Below are positions 1 to 9,938 of a stretch of 18,391 nucleotides of DNA, piece by piece. The stretch comes from Pseudomonadota bacterium (lineage in GTDB: Bacteria; Pseudomonadota; Alphaproteobacteria; Caulobacterales; Caulobacteraceae). The notes below the pieces were generated by a model that searched no databases, was not told the DNA's origin, and saw only the letters and a program-made list of their open reading frames with translations. The position numbers were made by a program, and so were the translations under genes. The stretch is taken from assembly GCA_023445955.1 (NCBI GenBank), contig JAEXJH010000244.1, forward strand, positions 1 to 18,391, given 5' to 3'. Each line of letters opens with the position of its first letter. The first letter of the stretch is position 1.

Positions 1-462
1 GCCCCAGAGCGGCGGCGTCAGGGCGCCGACGTCCATGGCCTGGGTCGTCACGTTCAGCAGGTGGTTCAGGATCCGGCCGATCTCGCAGAACAGCACGCGC
101 ACGATCTGGCCGCGCTTGGGCACTTCCACGCCCAGCAGCTTTTCGATGGCCAGGCAGAACGCGTGCTCCTGGTTCATCGGCGCCACGTAGTCGAGGCGGT
201 CGAAGTACGGAATGTTCTGCAGATAGGTCCGCGCTTCCATCAGCTTCTCGGTGCCGCGGTGCAGCAGGCCGATGTGCGGATCGACGCGTTCGACGATTTC
301 GCCGTCCAGCTCCAGCACCAGGCGCAGCACGCCGTGCGCGGCCGGGTGTTGCGGGCCGAAGTTGATGTTGAACTTGCGGACGGGCGTCTCCGGGATGGCC
401 GGAGTCGTCGGTTCGTCACGGAAGAAGTCGGTCGCCGCGGCGGGCGAGTTCGTGCCGGTCAT
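1..462 (-). CDS. nuoD: NADH-quinone oxidoreductase subunit D, N-terminal part (cut by window edge)
   Basis: This is the 49-kDa-type subunit of respiratory complex I, a peripheral-arm protein that with NuoB forms the quinone site on the cytoplasmic face of the inner membrane. Only the first 154 codons are present; the frame is open to base 1. Reading from ATG at 462, the protein has a Pro/Ala-rich leader of about 25 residues, then the family hallmarks [31 protein letters not shown] and [17 protein letters not shown], all in the expected order. It starts 2 bases after the stop of the small membrane protein gene upstream, so it is in the nuo operon. NuoD is a separate gene here, not fused to NuoC as in E. 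coli. Identification is very secure; the C-terminal part lies outside the window. Confidence 0.97.
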   Translation of the reverse strand, partial: MTGTNSPAAATDFFRDEPTTPAIPETPVRKFNINFGPQHPAAHGVLRLVLELDGEIVERVDPHIGLLHRGTEKLMEARTYLQNIPYFDRLDYVAPMNQEHAFCLAIEKLLGVEVPKRGQIVRVLFCEIGRILNHLLNVTTQAMDVGALTPPLWG

Positions 463-464
463 GG

Positions 465-860
465 CTACGGACCTTCGTTACGCTGCTCGATGCTGAGCGA
501 CACAAGCAGTCCTGCGATCAGCAGAACCACGCCCAGCAAGGTGATGATGGTGGTCGCGACGTCCCAGCTCTGGGAAATCGCGGCCTGTGAGAGCGGCAGA
601 GCCAACAGGACCGAAGCCGCCCCGAGCAGCGCGCTGCGCAACTCGGCCACTTCCATCCGCCGGATGCTGGCGCCGACGGCCAGCATGATCACCGAAACCA
701 TGATCGCGACGCCCAGCGACTTGTTCTGCTCCGGGCTGATCACCGGCGCCTTCGTGAACCACCCCGTCAGCCGCATTCCGATAGTCATCAGAAACGCGGT
801 CGAAAAGGCGACCAGAAAGAACGAGGTGGCGGAACGAAACGTCGGCCGTCGCAATGCCAT
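465..860 (-). CDS. Small four-helix membrane protein embedded in the nuo operon
   Basis: This 131-residue protein is not a canonical complex I subunit and I do not recognise its family. It starts with a basic stretch (MALRRPTFR) and shows four hydrophobic segments at roughly residues 11-33, 48-66, 74-94 and 101-123, ending in a charged tail. Basic residues before helix 1 and between helices 2 and 3 ([11 protein letters not shown]) suggest both termini are cytoplasmic. The gene lies 20 bases after nuoC and 2 bases before nuoD, on the same strand, so it must be co-transcribed with them. The ATG at 860 has a G-rich stretch about 10 bases upstream. It could be a complex I assembly or accessory protein, but that rests only on position. 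The reading frame is intact and fills the gap between nuoC and nuoD exactly, which argues that the gene is real. Confidence 0.82.
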   Translation of the reverse strand: MALRRPTFRSATSFFLVAFSTAFLMTIGMRLTGWFTKAPVISPEQNKSLGVAIMVSVIMLAVGASIRRMEVAELRSALLGAASVLLALPLSQAAISQSWDVATTIITLLGVVLLIAGLLVSLSIEQRNEGP

Positions 861-880
861 GATTGGTCATCCCCTGCTCG

Positions 881-1501
881 CTATTGAGCCTTCTCGTCAC
901 CGGGGAGCGCGTACTTGGCGCCTTCCCAGGGCGAGAGGAAATCGAACGCACGGAACTCGGTAATCTTGACGGGTTCGTACACGACGCGCTTGAGCTCGTC
1001 GTCGTAGCGAACTTCCACATAACCCGTCATGGGGAAGTCCTTCCGCAGCGGGTGGCCGTGGAAGCCGTAGTCGGTGAGGATCCGGCGCAGGTCCGGATGG
1101 CCTTCGAAGAAGATGCCGTACATGTCGAACGCCTCGCGCTCGAACCAGTCGGCGACCGGGAACACCGGCGTGGCGCTGGGCACCGGGGTGTCCTCGTCCG
1201 TCATCACCTTTAGGCGGATGCGGGTGTTCTTCACCATCGACAGCAGGTGATAGACCACGTCGAAGCGCGCGGCGCGCTCCGGATAGTCCACGCCCGTCAG
1301 GTCGACCAGCTGGTGGAAGCGGCAGGCGGCGTCATCGCGCAGGAACATCAGGGTCTCGACCACGGTCGAGGCCTTGGCGACGATGTTCAGCTCGCCGAAC
1401 GCGATCGAATGACCCAGCACGCCGGGCGCGCGGGCGACGATGTCCTGGCCCAGGGCCTCGAGCGGCGAAACGGTGATTTCGGTCGGAACCACGTCGGTCA
1501 T
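881..1501 (-). CDS. nuoC: NADH-quinone oxidoreductase subunit C
   Basis: This is the 30-kDa-type subunit of complex I, in the hydrophilic arm that passes electrons from NADH to quinone. The 206-residue product carries the family signature late in the protein: ferredoxin-like core, then [38 protein letters not shown] and [11 protein letters not shown], followed by a short tail ending in DEKAQ. The ATG at 1501 overlaps the nuoB TGA as ATGA, the usual sign of translational coupling. An open frame continues upstream of this ATG, but that part is antisense-like shadow over nuoB, so the ATG at 1501 is the start. The length is normal for stand-alone NuoC of alphaproteobacteria. Confidence 0.97.
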   Translation of the reverse strand: MTDVVPTEITVSPLEALGQDIVARAPGVLGHSIAFGELNIVAKASTVVETLMFLRDDAACRFHQLVDLTGVDYPERAARFDVVYHLLSMVKNTRIRLKVMTDEDTPVPSATPVFPVADWFEREAFDMYGIFFEGHPDLRRILTDYGFHGHPLRKDFPMTGYVEVRYDDELKRVVYEPVKITEFRAFDFLSPWEGAKYALPGDEKAQ

Positions 1502-2079
1502 CGCTCGATCGTCCCCGTGCGACGGATCTTCTTCTGCAGCTGCAGCACGCCGTAGACCAGGGCTTCGGCTGTCGGCGGGCAGCCTGGCACGTAGATGTCG
1601 ATCGGCACGACGCGGTCGCAGCCGCGCACGACGCTGTAGCTGTAATAGTAGTAGCCGCCGCCATTGGCGCAGCTGCCCATCGAGATGACGTAGCGGGGCT
1701 CTGGCATCTGGTCGTAGACCTTGCGCAGGGCCGGAGCCATCTTGTTGGTCAGCGTGCCGGCGACGATCATCACGTCCGACTGGCGCGGGCTGGCGCGCGG
1801 CGCAAAGCCGAAGCGCTCCAGGTCGTACCGCGGCATGGCCGAGTGCATCATCTCGACGGCGCAGCAGGCCAGGCCGAACGTCATCCACATCAGCGAGCCC
1901 GTGCGGGCCCAGGTGATCAGGTCGTCGGCGGCGGCCGTGATGAAGCCCTTGTCGGCCAGCTGCTGCGAGACGCCGTCGAAGAACGGGTCGTGCAGCTTGG
2001 GGTCATAGCCCTCGACCGTCGAACGGCCGCCAGACAGCGCCGGAACGGTGGACGAGTTGGCGGGAACGATCACTCCCAT
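1498..2079 (-). CDS. nuoB: NADH-quinone oxidoreductase subunit B
   Basis: This subunit of complex I carries the terminal 4Fe-4S cluster N2, which reduces quinone. The 193-residue protein has the expected four cluster cysteines: the adjacent pair Cys72-Cys73 in [11 protein letters not shown], Cys137 in [10 protein letters not shown] and Cys167 in [12 protein letters not shown]. Cys154 in VVRGC is an additional cysteine that is usual in the family. The start is ATG at 2079 (MGVIVP); it overlaps the end of nuoA by 10 bases. The longer open frame upstream runs through nuoA in another frame and is not coding. The N-terminal extension of about 35 residues before the conserved core is variable between species. 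All key residues are present, so the protein should be functional. Confidence 0.98.
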   Translation of the reverse strand: MGVIVPANSSTVPALSGGRSTVEGYDPKLHDPFFDGVSQQLADKGFITAAADDLITWARTGSLMWMTFGLACCAVEMMHSAMPRYDLERFGFAPRASPRQSDVMIVAGTLTNKMAPALRKVYDQMPEPRYVISMGSCANGGGYYYYSYSVVRGCDRVVPIDIYVPGCPPTAEALVYGVLQLQKKIRRTGTIER

Positions 2080-2447
2080 TCGAGGGCGCCCTTCTTCCAT
2101 TCGTAGATAAAGCCGACGGTCAGCACGCCCAGGAAGGTCAGCATCGACCAGAAGGCGAACTGGGCCGCGTCGTGCGGCAGCTTCATCAGCGTGACCGCCC
2201 AGGGGAACAGGAACGCCACTTCCAAGTCGAAGATGATGAAGAGGATCGACACCAGATAAAACCGGACGTCGAACTTCATGCGCGCGTCGTCGAAAGCGTT
2301 GAAGCCGCATTCGTACGCGGACAGTTTTTCCGGGTCCGGCGCCTTCGGCGCGAGCACGGCGGCCGCGAGAATGAAGACGATGCCGATAGCCGCCGCGATC
2401 CCTAGGAAGATCACGATCGGCAGATACTGGAGAAGGAAGGCGGTCAT
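2070..2447 (-). CDS. nuoA: NADH-quinone oxidoreductase subunit A
   Basis: This is a small membrane subunit of complex I at the junction of the membrane and peripheral arms. The 125-residue protein has three transmembrane segments at about residues 9-31, 62-84 and 97-115. The loop after helix 1 carries the conserved YECGF motif (the quinone-site loop cysteine), and helix 2 has the signature [20 protein letters not shown]. It is the first gene of the nuo operon, which runs on the minus strand. The ATG at 2447 is preceded by AAGGG five bases upstream, a reasonable ribosome binding site. Its stop overlaps nuoB by 10 bases, so the two are probably translationally coupled. Confidence 0.98.
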   Translation of the reverse strand: MTAFLLQYLPIVIFLGIAAAIGIVFILAAAVLAPKAPDPEKLSAYECGFNAFDDARMKFDVRFYLVSILFIIFDLEVAFLFPWAVTLMKLPHDAAQFAFWSMLTFLGVLTVGFIYEWKKGALEWE

Positions 2448-2760
2448 GACAGCCCTTGGCTTGAATCGAGCGGGTTGTAGCCCACTGTCGCCAGCGCTTC
2501 AAACACCCCAGACCACATTGAGAAACGATCGCAACTAGAGCTGTTTCCGCTAACGGCGATCGATTGCACGCGAACGCTTTCCTCTGTGCCTGAAAGGACA
2601 GACGCGACCGCCCCGCTCTGCTCCATCCACATGAAATCGTTCAGCCCCGCCGGGCTATTTGACGCTTCTTCGATATCGCCGTTGACACGAGTCTTCGGTC
2701 GACATATCAGACGCCCCTCGCCGCAGGGCGGGTCGCACTTTCGCTTCGGCGAAGGGATAT
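2448..2760. other. Intergenic region between divergent nuo operon and tRNA-Asp genes
   Basis: No convincing gene is present in these 313 bases. The half next to nuoA must contain the nuo promoter on the minus strand, but I could not pick a clear -35/-10 pair there. The half next to the tRNAs holds a good plus-strand promoter (see separate entry). Short open frames on both strands show no family resemblance. Confidence 0.6.
2682..2710 (+). promoter_or_regulatory. Probable housekeeping promoter of the tRNA-Asp pair
   Basis: A perfect TTGACA at 2682-2687 is followed after 17 bases by TATCAG at 2705-2710, matching sigma-70-type spacing. Transcription would begin near 2717, about 45 bases before the first tRNA. 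A second TTGACG lies just upstream at 2659-2664 and could serve as an alternative -35. The match is by eye only. Confidence 0.55.
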
Positions 2761-2837
<77 letters not shown>

Positions 2838-2911
2838 CCCTTCTTTATGATGGGGTTGGAAGGCGCCCTCCCCTCGGTTTACGGACGACCGTCGCGCCTA
2901 GGCGCAACGAT

Positions 2912-2988
<77 letters not shown>

Positions 2989-3070
2989 CCGTCCAGTGGT
3001 TCTTCTCCCCACATCGATAATGCGCTCCGCAACGCCTTGAGTTGCCGACGACGCACGCCATGTAGCGGAC

Positions 3071-4063
3071 ATGACCTCCGCTTACCCGCCGTTCTCCGTC
3101 CTCGACCTCGCGCCCGTTCCGCACGGCACGCCCGTCGGCCAGGCCCTCAACAACAGCCTGGATCTCGCGCGCCACGCCGAATCGCTCGGCTTCCATCGCT
3201 ACTGGCTGGCCGAGCATCACAACATGCCGGGAATCGCGTCAGCCGCGACGGCGGTCGTGATCGGCCACGTGGCCGGCGGGACAAAGACGATTCGGGTCGG
3301 TTCGGGCGGCGTCATGCTGCCCAATCACGCGCCGCTGATGGTCGCCGAGCAGTTCGGGACTCTCGCCGCGCTCTATCCGGGCCGCATCGACCTGGGCCTG
3401 GGCCGCGCGCCCGGCACCGACCAGCCCACCATGCGGGCCCTGCGCCGCTATGCCGGCGCGGTCGATTCGTTCGCCCAGGACGTCGTCGAGCTGCAGCACT
3501 GGTTCAAGCCGGCCGATCCGGAGCAGAGCGTCCGCGCTGTTCCGGGCGAAGGCCAGGACGTGCCGATCTGGCTGCTGGGCTCCTCGACCTGGGGCGCGCA
3601 GCTGGCCGCGGCCCTGGGCTTGCCCTACGCCTTCGCCGCCCACTTCGCCCCCGACTCGCTGCTGGACGCCCTCCTCCTCTATCGCCGCCACTTCAAGCCG
3701 TCGGAGGTTCTGGACAAGCCCTACGCCATGGTCTGCATCGGCGTTTGCGCGGCCGACACCGACGCCGAGGCGACTCGCCTTGCGACTTCGACCCAGCAGC
3801 AATTCCTGGCCCTGCGCCGCGGCCGTCCTGGCCTGCTGCCGCCGCCCGTCGACGACATCCGCGAGCACGCCTCGCCGGCCGAGCTGGCGGGTCTGGACCA
3901 CACCTTCCAGTATTCGGCGATCGGCTCGCCCGAGACCGTCAAGCGCAAGGTCGAACAGGTGCTGAAGCTGACCGAGGCTGACGAGCTGATGTTCGCTTCG
4001 CAGATCTACGATCACGCCGCGCGCAAGCGCAGCTACGAGATCCTGGCCGGCCTGAAGGCCTAG
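3071..4063 (+). CDS. Luciferase-like (LLM class) FMN-dependent monooxygenase
   Basis: The 330-residue product belongs to the bacterial-luciferase-like flavin oxidoreductase superfamily and resembles the YhbW/MsnO8-type group. Such enzymes use reduced FMN (supplied by a reductase) and oxygen to oxidise a substrate; the substrate here cannot be told. Family hallmarks are [13 protein letters not shown] at the N-terminus, [19 protein letters not shown], the strand [20 protein letters not shown], the loop [14 protein letters not shown], and VPIWLLGSS near the middle. The length is typical. The ATG at 3071 gives the expected N-terminus but no good ribosome binding site precedes it. Its TAG stop overlaps the stop of the convergent glycosyltransferase by 3 bases, leaving no room for a terminator between them. 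No flavin reductase gene is adjacent. Confidence 0.92.
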   Translation: MTSAYPPFSVLDLAPVPHGTPVGQALNNSLDLARHAESLGFHRYWLAEHHNMPGIASAATAVVIGHVAGGTKTIRVGSGGVMLPNHAPLMVAEQFGTLAALYPGRIDLGLGRAPGTDQPTMRALRRYAGAVDSFAQDVVELQHWFKPADPEQSVRAVPGEGQDVPIWLLGSSTWGAQLAAALGLPYAFAAHFAPDSLLDALLLYRRHFKPSEVLDKPYAMVCIGVCAADTDAEATRLATSTQQQFLALRRGRPGLLPPPVDDIREHASPAELAGLDHTFQYSAIGSPETVKRKVEQVLKLTEADELMFASQIYDHAARKRSYEILAGLKA

Positions 4064-5271
4064 TGGTCGCGCAGCTTTAGCTGACCGCCGAAGGCGGGCT
4101 TGCCGGTCAGTCCGCCATAGATGGCGCAGAGCTGACGGAACACCGCATCCCAGCCGTGCCGTTCAACGGCGCGGCGACGGGCGGCGGCGCCAACGACGGC
4201 CAGATCGCGGGCGAACAGGGCCTCGATGGCTTCAGCGAAGGCGGCGGGCTCCGACCGCGTCGCCAGCTGGCCCACCTCATGGTCGACCGACTCGGCTACG
4301 CCGCCGGCGGCGACGCCGACCACGGGCAGGCCGCAGGCCATGGCTTCCAGCACGATCAGGCCGAATGGCTCGTTGTCGTTGGCGTGGACGAAGGCGTCGC
4401 AGCTGGCCAGCACACCAGCCAGCTCAGCCGGGTCGCGGACATAGTCCAGGCACAGGGCGCGGTCGCTGATCGGCGCTCCGCCGCCGGCCCCCACGAACAG
4501 CAGCTTGTACGGCGCGCCCAGCTTCTCGACGGCGCCGACCAGCACGTCCAGCCGCTTCTCGCGCGCCGGACGGCCGGCGAAGACCAGAAGGCGCTCGTCG
4601 GGCGTCACGCCCAGACGGCGGCGCAGCGCCTCGCGATCGGCGCGGGCCGGATGGAAGAGCTCGGTGTCGACGCCCAGCGGCAGGCCGATGGCGTTGTGCA
4701 CGCCCGCCTCGATCAGCCGGCCCGCGATGAAGCGGCTGGGCGCCACGGCCTGGTCGAACTGGCGATAGATCGCCGCCCAGCGCTTCTGCACCGGCTTTTC
4801 AGCCCACTCGCCGATGTGCAGCGCCGCCAGGGCGCCGAGATCGGTGTGACAGAAGCCGACCACCGGCACGCCCAGGGCGTCGCCAGCCCGCAGCGCCGCC
4901 AGGCCGGGCGTGTAGGGATCGCCCGCCTCGATGATGTCCGGACGCTGGCGGATCAGGCGGTCCATCCAGGCGGCCTTGACCACAGGCCAGCGATAGCCGG
5001 CGCCGAACGGCAGAGGCGCGGCATAGATCGAGACCCTGCCCTGGCCGTCGTAGGAATCGCGCGCGCCCGGCACCACCAGCGTGTGGCGGACCTCTGGGCG
5101 ATTGGCGGCCAGCCAGGCGCGCTTGGAAGCCAGATAGCGACGCACGCCGCCGCTGCGCGGGGCATAGAGCATGGTGGTGTCGACGAGGCGAACAGGGCCG
5201 TCAGTCGACGGAGCGATATCGAAGCGGAAACCGCGCAGGCTGGCAGGCCGGGTCGTTAGCAGGTCCGTCAC
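4060..5271 (-). CDS. GT4-family (GT-B fold) glycosyltransferase
   Basis: The 403-residue protein is a group 1 / GT4-type glycosyltransferase, a retaining enzyme that transfers a sugar from a nucleotide-sugar donor. The N-terminal acceptor domain contains [15 protein letters not shown], and the C-terminal donor domain starts near [22 protein letters not shown]. The diagnostic E-x7-E motif is EPFGLIVLE (Glu301 and Glu309), followed by [18 protein letters not shown]. No signal peptide or membrane helix is seen, so it probably acts in the cytoplasm or at the inner membrane face. It starts with GTG at 5271, with GAGGA about eight bases upstream. Donor and acceptor are unknown; the setting (no other polysaccharide genes) does not help. 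It lies 65 bases after the ribbon-helix-helix gene on the same strand and may be co-transcribed with it. Confidence 0.92.
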   Translation of the reverse strand: MTDLLTTRPASLRGFRFDIAPSTDGPVRLVDTTMLYAPRSGGVRRYLASKRAWLAANRPEVRHTLVVPGARDSYDGQGRVSIYAAPLPFGAGYRWPVVKAAWMDRLIRQRPDIIEAGDPYTPGLAALRAGDALGVPVVGFCHTDLGALAALHIGEWAEKPVQKRWAAIYRQFDQAVAPSRFIAGRLIEAGVHNAIGLPLGVDTELFHPARADREALRRRLGVTPDERLLVFAGRPAREKRLDVLVGAVEKLGAPYKLLFVGAGGGAPISDRALCLDYVRDPAELAGVLASCDAFVHANDNEPFGLIVLEAMACGLPVVGVAAGGVAESVDHEVGQLATRSEPAAFAEAIEALFARDLAVVGAAARRRAVERHGWDAVFRQLCAIYGGLTGKPAFGGQLKLRDH

Positions 5272-5336
5272 GCCGATTCCTCATCGCTCATCCAAGTCCC
5301 CCATTCGGCCCTGGAACGATAAAGCTTTTGCGACAC

Positions 5337-5537
5337 TCAGGGTTCCTCGCCGTTCCCGGACGATTTCAGGGATACGCCGCGCCTGCCAAGAGCCTCTCGA
5401 AGTAGTACTTCTACTTGAGCGTTCACGCTGCGCAACTCCGCACCGGCCAGTCGTTCGACGGCGGCCAGCACCTCGGGGCGGACACGCATAAGGAATGCGC
5501 GCCGCCCGCCCTTGGTGTCGTTAGGATCGCCCGCCAC
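5337..5537 (-). CDS. Arc-type ribbon-helix-helix DNA-binding protein
   Basis: This 66-residue protein has the layout of an Arc/MetJ-type ribbon-helix-helix regulator. A beta strand ([12 protein letters not shown], about residues 12-23) would dimerise and enter the DNA major groove; helix A follows ([12 protein letters not shown]), then helix B with the Arc-like pattern [20 protein letters not shown] polar tail ends the protein. The start is GTG at 5537, one base after the stop of the SPFH gene, so the two are translated from one message; an in-frame ATG further in would remove most of the N-terminal leader and part of the strand. Such proteins usually repress their own operon by binding palindromes as dimer pairs. 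A perfect palindrome sits just upstream of the SPFH gene and is the obvious target candidate (inference). No toxin partner is seen. Confidence 0.85.
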   Translation of the reverse strand: MAGDPNDTKGGRRAFLMRVRPEVLAAVERLAGAELRSVNAQVEVLLREALGRRGVSLKSSGNGEEP

Positions 5538-5538
5538 G

Positions 5539-6411
5539 TCAGCCGTACAGCGTGCCGGTGTTGACGACAGGCTGGGCCTCGCGGTCGGCGCACAGCACCA
5601 CCAGCAGGTTGGAGACCATCGAAGCGCGACGCTCGTCGTCGAGGGTGACGACGCCGCGCTCGCTTAGTTGGCCCAGCGCGCTCTCGACCATGTCGACGGC
5701 GCCGGCCACGATCGTGCGGCGAGCGGCCAGGACGGCCTCGGCCTGCTGGCGCTTGAGCATCGAGCCGGCGATCTCGGGCGCATAGGCCAGGTGCATCAGG
5801 TGCGCCTCGTCGATGGCGACGCCGGCGACGGCGATGCGTTGCTGCAGATCCTTTTGCAGGCGGTCGCCCACCTCCTCGGCATGGGCGCGCAGGGTCGGCT
5901 CGCCCTCTTCCGCATGGTCATAGGCGTAGTGCGAGGCGACTTCGCGCAGGCCCGTCTCGATCTGGATGTTCACAAACGCGACGTAGTCGTCGACGTCGAA
6001 CAGCGCCTGGGCCGAGTCCTGCACCCGCCAGACGATGTTGGCGGCGATCTCGATCGGGTTGCCGCGCTTGTCGTTCACCTTCAGCGTCTCGCTGGTGACG
6101 TTTCGCACCCGCATGCTGATCTTCTTGCGGCCGTACCAGAACAGGATCCAGCGCAGGCCGGTCTTGCGATCGGTGCCGACGTACGAGCCAAACAAGGTGA
6201 CGACGAAGGCCTCGTTCGGCTGCACCGAATAGAAGCCGCTGAACACCAGCAGGAACAGGAAGATCAGCACGCCGCCGACGATCGGTAGGCCCTGCATGAA
6301 CGCGAAGACGCTGGCGGCCAGCAGGATCGGCAGAGACAGTAGCGGCAGGCCGCCGCCGATGCCCGCGTGCGGGCGTTCGGTAGTGCGATTGATGGTGCGG
6401 GTCTCGGACAT
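5539..6411 (-). CDS. SPFH/band-7 domain membrane protein
   Basis: The 290-residue product has a short polar N-terminus, two close hydrophobic segments (about residues 22-39 and 42-60) and then an SPFH/band-7 domain beginning [21 protein letters not shown]. Other family features are [20 protein letters not shown] and the later Ala/Glu-rich helical part ending near [19 protein letters not shown] proteins form large oligomeric membrane scaffolds, often linked to protease control or membrane microdomains; the specific role here is unknown. I chose the ATG at 6411 because GGAGG stands five bases before it. A longer frame opens at TTG 6435, but that codon lies inside the 30-bp palindrome and lacks a binding site. 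The Arc-type gene follows after 1 base. The two form a probable operon. Confidence 0.9.
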   Translation of the reverse strand: MSETRTINRTTERPHAGIGGGLPLLSLPILLAASVFAFMQGLPIVGGVLIFLFLLVFSGFYSVQPNEAFVVTLFGSYVGTDRKTGLRWILFWYGRKKISMRVRNVTSETLKVNDKRGNPIEIAANIVWRVQDSAQALFDVDDYVAFVNIQIETGLREVASHYAYDHAEEGEPTLRAHAEEVGDRLQKDLQQRIAVAGVAIDEAHLMHLAYAPEIAGSMLKRQQAEAVLAARRTIVAGAVDMVESALGQLSERGVVTLDDERRASMVSNLLVVLCADREAQPVVNTGTLYG

Positions 6412-6426
6412 AAGCGCCTCCAGCGT

Positions 6427-6456
6427 TGCGATCAAAGTGATATCACTTTGATCGCA
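6427..6456. repeat. Perfect 30-bp palindrome, putative operator of the SPFH/Arc operon
   Basis: The half-site TGCGATCAAAGTGAT is followed directly by its exact reverse complement, with no central spacer (centre between 6441 and 6442). It lies 15 bases before the SPFH ATG, overlapping a possible -10 element on the minus strand. A perfect uninterrupted palindrome this long is better explained as a protein-binding site than as an RNA hairpin, since there is no loop. The Arc-type protein encoded second in the operon is the natural candidate ligand (inference). Two GATC sites and one GATATC lie inside it. Confidence 0.8.
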
Positions 6457-6464
6457 TGTCGCAA
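6437..6464 (-). promoter_or_regulatory. Possible promoter of the SPFH/Arc operon
   Basis: On the minus strand TTGCGA (6464-6459) is followed after 16 bases by TATCAC (6442-6437). The -10 element falls in the middle of the 30-bp palindrome, so a protein bound there would block RNA polymerase. Neither element is a perfect match, so the call is tentative. Confidence 0.35.
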
Positions 6465-6538
6465 GGCTAAAGCGTCGCCATGCGAAAGCCCTCCCCGGCG
6501 AAGGCCGATGAGGGACGGTGACGATGGACGAGGGGGAA

Positions 6539-6613
6539 TGGTGGGCAGTGAGGGGATCGAACCCCCGACCCTCTCGGTGTAAACGAGACGCTCTACCGCT
6601 GAGCTAACTGCCC
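6539..6613 (-). tRNA. tRNA-Val (UAC)
   Basis: The 75-base minus-strand gene has acceptor GGGCAGT/ACTGCCC, D arm GCTCAGCGGTAGAGC, anticodon stem TCTCG/CGAGA with loop TTTACAC (anticodon TAC), T loop TTCGATC, discriminator A and encoded CCA. It reads valine GTA and, with wobble modification, other GTN codons. It lies downstream of the HU gene on the same strand, but a terminator separates them. Confidence 0.96.
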
Positions 6614-6626
6614 TCTTGGGTGGGCG

Positions 6627-6634
6627 CTTCTAGC
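6627..6634 (-). promoter_or_regulatory. Possible -10 element for tRNA-Val
   Basis: The minus strand reads GCTAGAAG here, close to the Caulobacter housekeeping -10 consensus GCTANAWC as I remember it. It lies 13 bases before the tRNA. No clear -35 element is visible at the right distance, so this is weak. Confidence 0.28.
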
Positions 6635-6660
6635 CGCACCTGAGGCTGACGCCTAGCGCA

Positions 6661-6698
6661 AAAAGAAAAGGCGGAGCGCCAGCCTCTGACGCGCCGCC
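6661..6698 (-). terminator. Rho-independent terminator of the HU gene
   Basis: On the minus strand GGCGGCGC pairs imperfectly with GCGCTCCGCC (bulge of two bases) across a loop of about 11 bases, followed by TTTTCTTTT. It starts about 23 bases after the HU stop codon. Confidence 0.75.
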
Positions 6699-6720
6699 CT
6701 TCTTAAGCGGAGAAACTGGT

Positions 6721-6999
6721 TTAGCCGTTCAGCGAGGACTTCAGGCCTTCGCCGACCTGGAAGCGCGCGGTCTTCGACGCGGGACGATTGACGGTCTCGC
6801 CGGTGCGCGGATTGCGGGCGGTGCCGGCGGCGCGGGCCACGGCCTTGAAGGTGCCGAAGCCGACCAGGCGAACGTCCGAACCCGACTTCAGCGAGTCGGT
6901 GACGGCGTCGATGAAGGCTTCCAGAGCGTCCTTGGCCTGGTTCTTGTTGATGCCCGCCTTCTCGGCGATCGCCGTAACGAGTTCGGCTTTTGTGGTCAT
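6721..6999 (-). CDS. hupB: HU-family histone-like DNA-binding protein
   Basis: HU is a small dimeric nucleoid protein that bends and compacts DNA without strong sequence preference. The 92-residue product is full length: helical N-terminus (MTTKAELVTAIAEKAG, then NKNQAKDALEAFIDAV), the core VRLVGFGTFKAVARAA, and the DNA-clasping arm with the hallmark RNPRTGETV followed by the Pro-containing tip NRPASK. The ATG at 6999 has GGGAG six bases upstream. The gene follows lon on the same strand, 142 bases away, an order found in many proteobacteria, and it has its own terminator. The specific symbol is by position next to lon; HU paralogues could exist elsewhere. IHF is less likely because the arm reads RNPRTGE with HU-like flanks. 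Confidence 0.94.
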   Translation of the reverse strand: MTTKAELVTAIAEKAGINKNQAKDALEAFIDAVTDSLKSGSDVRLVGFGTFKAVARAAGTARNPRTGETVNRPASKTARFQVGEGLKSSLNG

Positions 7000-7091
7000 G
7001 TTTTTCTCCCAGCCTGAGCAGCGCCGCTTATTGCTTACGGCGCTTGGCTCGGCGGGGATTATGGCTGCTGAAAAAGCGCCGTCAAACGAGA

Positions 7092-7116
7092 GCGGCGCGG
7101 GAATCTCCCGCGCCGC
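7092..7116 (-). terminator. Strong hairpin between lon and the HU gene
   Basis: GCGGCGCGGGA pairs perfectly with TCCCGCGCCGC across a three-base loop (11 bp, almost all G-C). It starts 25 bases after the lon stop. On the minus strand no U-run follows directly; the first TTTTT is some 18 bases further on. It may be a lon terminator, an attenuating hairpin or an mRNA 3'-end stabiliser. Confidence 0.5.
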
Positions 7117-7141
7117 CTAAGTTATCAACGATTAGTTGCGT

Positions 7142-9541
<2,400 letters not shown>

Positions 9542-9663
9542 GTTCTCAATACTCCCGGCCTCGGCGCTTTCAAACGCCTGGCCATGCGGGCCGCCGTAAC
9601 ACCAGACGATGCGCCTGAGTCGAACGACCCGTCCGCCCGGGACTGGGCGAATGGTCGTTATTT

Positions 9664-9691
9664 ATGTGGACGTTTTACAACAGGGTTCAAG
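9664..9691 (-). promoter_or_regulatory. lon: Candidate heat-shock (sigma-32) promoter of lon
   Basis: On the minus strand CTTGAA (9691-9686) is followed after 16 bases by CCACATAAA (from 9669), close to the sigma-32 consensus CTTGAAA / CCCCAT. Transcription would start near 9655, giving a lon leader of about 115 bases. Heat-shock control of lon is well known in proteobacteria. The -10 has one mismatch in its C-run. Confidence 0.55.
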
Positions 9692-9881
9692 CGCACTCGC
9701 CCGACAGCGGCGACAAGTCGCGTGCGACCGGCGAAGCTGGCAGGCTCATGCCCCCAACGCCGACAACGGAGGCAAGTTCGCCCAAAGGCCAGAGTTTACG
9801 CGGGTTTCGCTCGCTCAAGCTGCCCGTGGCGCCGAAGCCTCACCGGTCGTCCAACAGGTTTACGGAGCCGGCTTATCCACG

Positions 9882-9915
9882 AAAAAGGCGCGCCTTTATC
9901 CAAAAAGGCGCGCCT
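9882..9915 (-). terminator. clpX terminator built from two copies of a self-palindromic repeat
   Basis: A 14-base direct repeat, AAAAAGGCGCGCCT, occurs at 9882-9895 and 9902-9915. AGGCGCGCCT is itself a palindrome, so the two copies can pair with each other (10-bp stem, 10-base loop). On the minus strand the stem is followed by TTTTTC, a standard terminator ending for clpX. It starts about 23 bases after the clpX stop. Confidence 0.8.
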
Positions 9916-9938
9916 CGATTTCGCGATGAAGCTTGGGA

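Larger units (their letters stand above)
9542..9938. other. Intergenic region between clpX and lon
   Basis: These 397 bases hold the clpX terminator (9882-9915) and the probable lon promoter (9664-9691). The remainder, about 9700-9880, has short open frames on the plus strand with no recognisable protein features. The lon leader would be about 120 bases long if the promoter call is right. Confidence 0.65.

Noticed and set aside
6367..6582. Plus-strand open frame ending in GSEGIEPPTLSV
   Set aside because: The end is antisense translation of tRNA-Val and the beginning overlaps the SPFH gene start and the palindrome; it is not a real protein.
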